Source of the DNA: Candidatus Gastranaerophilales bacterium
GTDB taxonomy: Bacteria > Cyanobacteriota > Vampirovibrionia > Gastranaerophilales > Gastranaerophilaceae
DNA length: 64,000 nucleotides
Assembly (NCBI GenBank): GCA_944323285.1
Contig: CALURV010000033.1
Span: 39,184-103,183, forward strand
Direction of reading: 5' to 3'
Numbering within the stretch: the first letter of the stretch is position 1; each line of letters opens with the position of its first letter. The notes beneath the pieces are model-generated. The model was not told where the DNA came from. It saw only the letters and a list, made by a program, of their open reading frames with translations, and did not search any database. This document shows positions 61,190 to 64,000 of the stretch, piece by piece. The position numbers were made by a program, and so were the translations under genes.

Positions 61190-62392
61190 TTATGCGTTTA
61201 TTGGGAATAATTTCTTTTTAAGAAAGTTACCTGCAGGAACTTCAACACAGTGATAAGTAAAAACTGCAAAAAGAAAACAAATTATAAAACAAACAAAAAT
61301 GCTGACATAAGGATGCGCTATACATATTTCTTTATTATCTTTTATCCCAAAATGATAAAAAACATTCCATAAAAAACCATGTGTCATATATAGCGCAAAT
61401 ACATAATTGCCTAAAATTGTTGAGAATTTATTGTCAAGTAATCTTGAAATAATGCCTCTTTTTAGGATGAATGTTAAAAGTAATATAGAAAAAGCAATAA
61501 TAAGAATTATTTTATTATTGAAAGGTATGTTATGGAATACAGATGCATAAATAATAAATCCTAATAAATAACTTTCAATAATAGTATAAAAAGATATTGA
61601 TTTAATAGAATTAACAAAAGGTTGAGAGATTATGTACTTATAAAATTCATGGGTTAGATAACCCAGTCCCATACCTGCAAGACCTTGAATTACCCCGAGG
61701 GTTAATATATTATTAAAAGTTTTTAAATGGCCATTAATTGCTCCGTTTGTTGTATGCACAAGAAATGTATAGCTTAACAAAACCAGTATAGGAATAAAAA
61801 AGTTATAAGAAGTTTTCTTAAAATATTTAAAAATATAAAAATAGAAGATAGAAATAAAAAATAGAACAGATATAAACCAATCATGTTTAACATTACCCCA
61901 TTCTAAGGTGATTCCGATATTTTCCAGAAAAAAAAGAGCTAAAATATTTTCATAGAATTTAAAATTATCTATAATGCCAAAAATATTGGCCAAAAAGTAG
62001 AAAAAAACGGCAAAAGCAACTAAAGGCCATAATCTTATTATTTTCTTTTTTATAAAATCTATAACTGATATTTTTTCATCAAAAGTATAGGCAAGAAAAA
62101 ATCCTGCAATTATAAAAAAATATTGTACCGCAATTGAATTGGAAGAAGTGTTTATCATTAAATAATTAAAAGATTCTCCAAATGCTCCAAAACGGTATTT
62201 GTTACAATAATGATGAAGAAAAATTGCAATTGCAAAAATAAAACGTAAAATATCAATATTATAAAAATGCTTTTTTACTATAGAATTACAATGTTTGTCA
62301 TTAGTTAATTTTACTTCATTTGTTTGATATATATTATCAAATTCCATTCTTATACTCATTTTCAATTCTGATATCCATTTTAAAATTAACAT
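61190..62392 (-). CDS. Acyltransferase-3 family membrane protein
   Basis: The 400-residue protein has about ten helices and the family N-terminus, HFYNIDILRFIFAIAIFLHHYC, with the R and H of the acyl-transfer site. The late ALYMTHGFLWNVFYHF is also typical. It probably acylates a surface sugar. The start is uncertain: a TTG at 62410 extends the frame, and ATGs at 62359 and 62347 are alternatives. The dispersed repeat copy B lies just upstream. Confidence 0.85.
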   Translation of the reverse strand: MLILKWISELKMSIRMEFDNIYQTNEVKLTNDKHCNSIVKKHFYNIDILRFIFAIAIFLHHYCNKYRFGAFGESFNYLMINTSSNSIAVQYFFIIAGFFLAYTFDEKISVIDFIKKKIIRLWPLVAFAVFFYFLANIFGIIDNFKFYENILALFFLENIGITLEWGNVKHDWFISVLFFISIFYFYIFKYFKKTSYNFFIPILVLLSYTFLVHTTNGAINGHLKTFNNILTLGVIQGLAGMGLGYLTHEFYKYIISQPFVNSIKSISFYTIIESYLLGFIIYASVFHNIPFNNKIILIIAFSILLLTFILKRGIISRLLDNKFSTILGNYVFALYMTHGFLWNVFYHFGIKDNKEICIAHPYVSIFVCFIICFLFAVFTYHCVEVPAGNFLKKKLFPINA

Positions 62393-62455
62393 AAAAATTA
62401 CTTTTAACAAAATGTATCCGAGGAAAATTTCACAAAAACTGAAATAGTGAGTGAA

Positions 62456-62537
62456 TTTTTTTGAGTGGCATTTTTAAAAGGTGAGTACTTTGTTAGCGAG
62501 GATGACACGGTAACAAAGTGCGATACAATATTAAGTA
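62456..62537 (+). repeat. Dispersed repeat, copy B
   Basis: ACTTTGTTA (62487-62495) and TAACAAAGT (62511-62519) form a perfect 9-bp hairpin in this copy. The whole element aligns with 60649-60730, and the right half with 5073-5110. Confidence 0.65.
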
Positions 62538-62552
62538 AACCATATAATTTAT

Positions 62553-63719
62553 TTATAAATACATCATTAATAACTGCGTCCTATAACATTTCATATCTGC
62601 TTCATAGTAGTATTTAACTAATGGACTTATGCTTCCAAAATCTTGTTGGTCATATATTTGTGTATATGCATTTAAGTCTTTAATCCATTTTCTTTGGCTA
62701 TTTCTTAATGCAATAAAATCTTTTTCCGGAAGTTTTAATTTGATTTCTTTGTATACTTCATTTAATAAATCATCAATATTTTTTTCATATTGACCTGCAA
62801 TTGCAGTTAACTCTATAGTATCTTTTACGGATTCATTAGAATCTTCGCTTACAATCTTTTTGAATTTTTTATATAATGGGTGTGTTTTATCTGTTTTCTT
62901 ATTTATTTCTTTATATAATATGCTTAAATCTTCTAAATCATTTTCACGTCCGTTATAATCATCTGTAACTTGCCATAACATATCATGTCTCATTATGATT
63001 TCAAAGTATTTTGCCTGTAATCTGTCAATATCGGCTAAAATTTCTTGAGGAGATTGGGGTTCCTTTATAAAGGAATTTTTATTTTCTTTGTCTAAAGAAG
63101 TTTTGGTTATCTGGTGAGTATCTTCAATTTCTTTTTGTTCTTTTTTTACTGTTGTGTATATTTGATTGTCAATAATTTCAATTGTAACTACATCACTAAG
63201 TATTGAACCATCTTGAAGTCTAAGTATATACTTTTGTTTTTTGGGAATTTTGAAGAATAAGAACATATCTTTATTCATTTCTGGATTAATTATTTCATCT
63301 GTTACATCAAGATAGTTTTTCTGAAAAAACCCTTGGTAAGTTGCTCCATTTTCGTCGGATAATTCAACCCCTATATTATTAATGTTAAATGCGTGTTTTC
63401 CTTTATTTAATATGTTTATTTCAATAGCAAGAACAAGAGAGTTGCCGTTAATGTTAAATCCAAGTTCTCTAAGTACATATTCATTCGTAAATATAACTTT
63501 ATTAATATTAAATTTAATATTATTTCTTTCTTTATTTGTTATTTCGGCTATATTATCTAAAATAGTTCCATTTTCAATACTTCTATCAAAATTTTTAACA
63601 ATAGATGAATTCATAAATAAATAAAAACCAACATAAATAAGAATTATAATTATACAATTAAATATAAATTTACCTTTGCTTGGTTTTTCCTTTTCTATAT
63701 CATTATTTTTATTTTCCAT
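62553..63719 (-). CDS. Membrane-anchored protein with DUF4352-like and LprI-like domains
   Basis: The 388-residue protein has one N-terminal membrane helix (about 18-38), an immunoglobulin-like domain of the DUF4352 type (about 60-185, VLAIEINILNKGKHAFNIN), a charged linker, and a C-terminal LprI/DUF1311-like domain with LNEVYKEIKLKLPEKDF followed by LRNSQRKWIKDLNAY. The LprI family includes lysozyme-inhibitor-like lipoproteins. It is probably exposed on the outer face of the inner membrane. The function is unknown. Confidence 0.7.
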   Translation of the reverse strand: MENKNNDIEKEKPSKGKFIFNCIIIILIYVGFYLFMNSSIVKNFDRSIENGTILDNIAEITNKERNNIKFNINKVIFTNEYVLRELGFNINGNSLVLAIEINILNKGKHAFNINNIGVELSDENGATYQGFFQKNYLDVTDEIINPEMNKDMFLFFKIPKKQKYILRLQDGSILSDVVTIEIIDNQIYTTVKKEQKEIEDTHQITKTSLDKENKNSFIKEPQSPQEILADIDRLQAKYFEIIMRHDMLWQVTDDYNGRENDLEDLSILYKEINKKTDKTHPLYKKFKKIVSEDSNESVKDTIELTAIAGQYEKNIDDLLNEVYKEIKLKLPEKDFIALRNSQRKWIKDLNAYTQIYDQQDFGSISPLVKYYYEADMKCYRTQLLMMYL

Positions 63720-64000
63720 AAAAAACCTGTTATTATTATCTTTGCATATACTATAGTATTATAACAATAAATTGAATATTAATATTTATTATATTGAACT
63801 TTTTATTCTATGCATATTTATTGTACAAAGATACAAGAAAATCAACATTTCTTGTAGCCTGTAGGTTGGGTTTATGATCTGTACCCATTAAATAGGACTA
63901 TTTTGGTAGGATAAAAGAAAATTTCTATAAATAACAGGTGCCATTTTCTTTCTGTTCCATTGATATCTACGTGTATTGTAATAATATATGTAGTTATCAA
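63720..64000. other. Terminal non-coding stretch
   Basis: No gene was seen up to the window end. A GC-richer stretch near 63854-63880 (GTAGCCTGTAGGTTGGG) could be the edge of another repeat, but only one copy lies in the window. Confidence 0.35.

Overview
The window is AT-rich, gene-dense DNA from what is most likely an anaerobic, fermentative, diderm-type bacterium. The best guess is a gut member of the non-photosynthetic sister lineage of Cyanobacteria (Melainabacteria / Vampirovibrionia, Gastranaerophilales-like). That guess is inference and was not searched. It rests on the very low GC content, a PDZ/radical-SAM protein of the type best known from cyanobacteria (49508-50800), an oxygen-independent class III ribonucleotide reductase, an ADP-forming acetate-CoA ligase, a class I fumarase, AsmA/TamB-like and lipid-A-type acyltransferase families, heptosyltransferase-like genes and flagellar export genes. 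No rRNA, tRNA, CRISPR array, transposase or integrase was seen.

Layout. 1-1875: 3'-truncated AsmA/TamB-like envelope protein (minus). 2094-5071: pgpH-ybeY-dgkA. 5300-6368: two overlapping, related membrane proteins of unknown function. 6451-10423: a GT2 glycosyltransferase, a TPR-GAF-HD-GYP protein with a LuxR-type response regulator, and a LOG-family hydrolase. 10435-13629: a large SF1 helicase-nuclease. 13742-16209: a GT2 enzyme and gltX, which carries one in-frame stop codon. 16287-18931: nrdD-nrdG behind a good promoter with an exact 7-1-7 Fur-type box. 19200-21072: an accessory island of three small XRE regulators plus one remnant, a HAD phosphatase, a small coiled-coil protein, shared direct-repeat operators and flanking repeats. 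21152-24811: dppB-dppC, MgtC and an acyltransferase. 25077-26981: hpt and tilS. 27102-30778: cupin, a dead M48-like secreted protein with a secreted partner, MscS, and galE. 30804-33798: acyltransferase-3, accC and accB. 34218-37584: a GAF-GGDEF-HD-GYP protein and a GT9 enzyme. 38084-41979: a flagellar / type III export operon (FliM/N-like, FliO, FliP, FliQ, an inserted secretin-N-like protein, FliR). 42172-45966: an orphan DNA methyltransferase and a two-gene membrane glycosylation module. 46064-50800: acetate-CoA ligase and two radical SAM proteins separated by a PadR regulator. 50795-52711: rnhB, rbgA, rplS. 52911-54145: a lineage-type hypothetical protein and a GC-rich repeat region. 54146-60495: fumarase, rsmE, cca, ssb, and a DUF1537 kinase-pdxA pair. 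60496-64000: another XRE regulator, an acyltransferase-3, an anchored LprI-like protein and non-coding sequence.

How the genes fit together. The metabolic genes point to strict or facultative anaerobic fermentation with substrate-level ATP from acetyl-CoA. Several loci concern the cell surface (GT2, GT9, acyltransferases, galE, AsmA). Two modular c-di-GMP proteins, one with an intact HD but altered GYP motif and one with an intact GGEEF but broken HD motif, could connect signalling to the flagellar export genes. The most unusual material is the XRE island, the export operon, the tandem membrane proteins at 5.3-6.4 kb, the interrupted gltX, and three families of short repeats.
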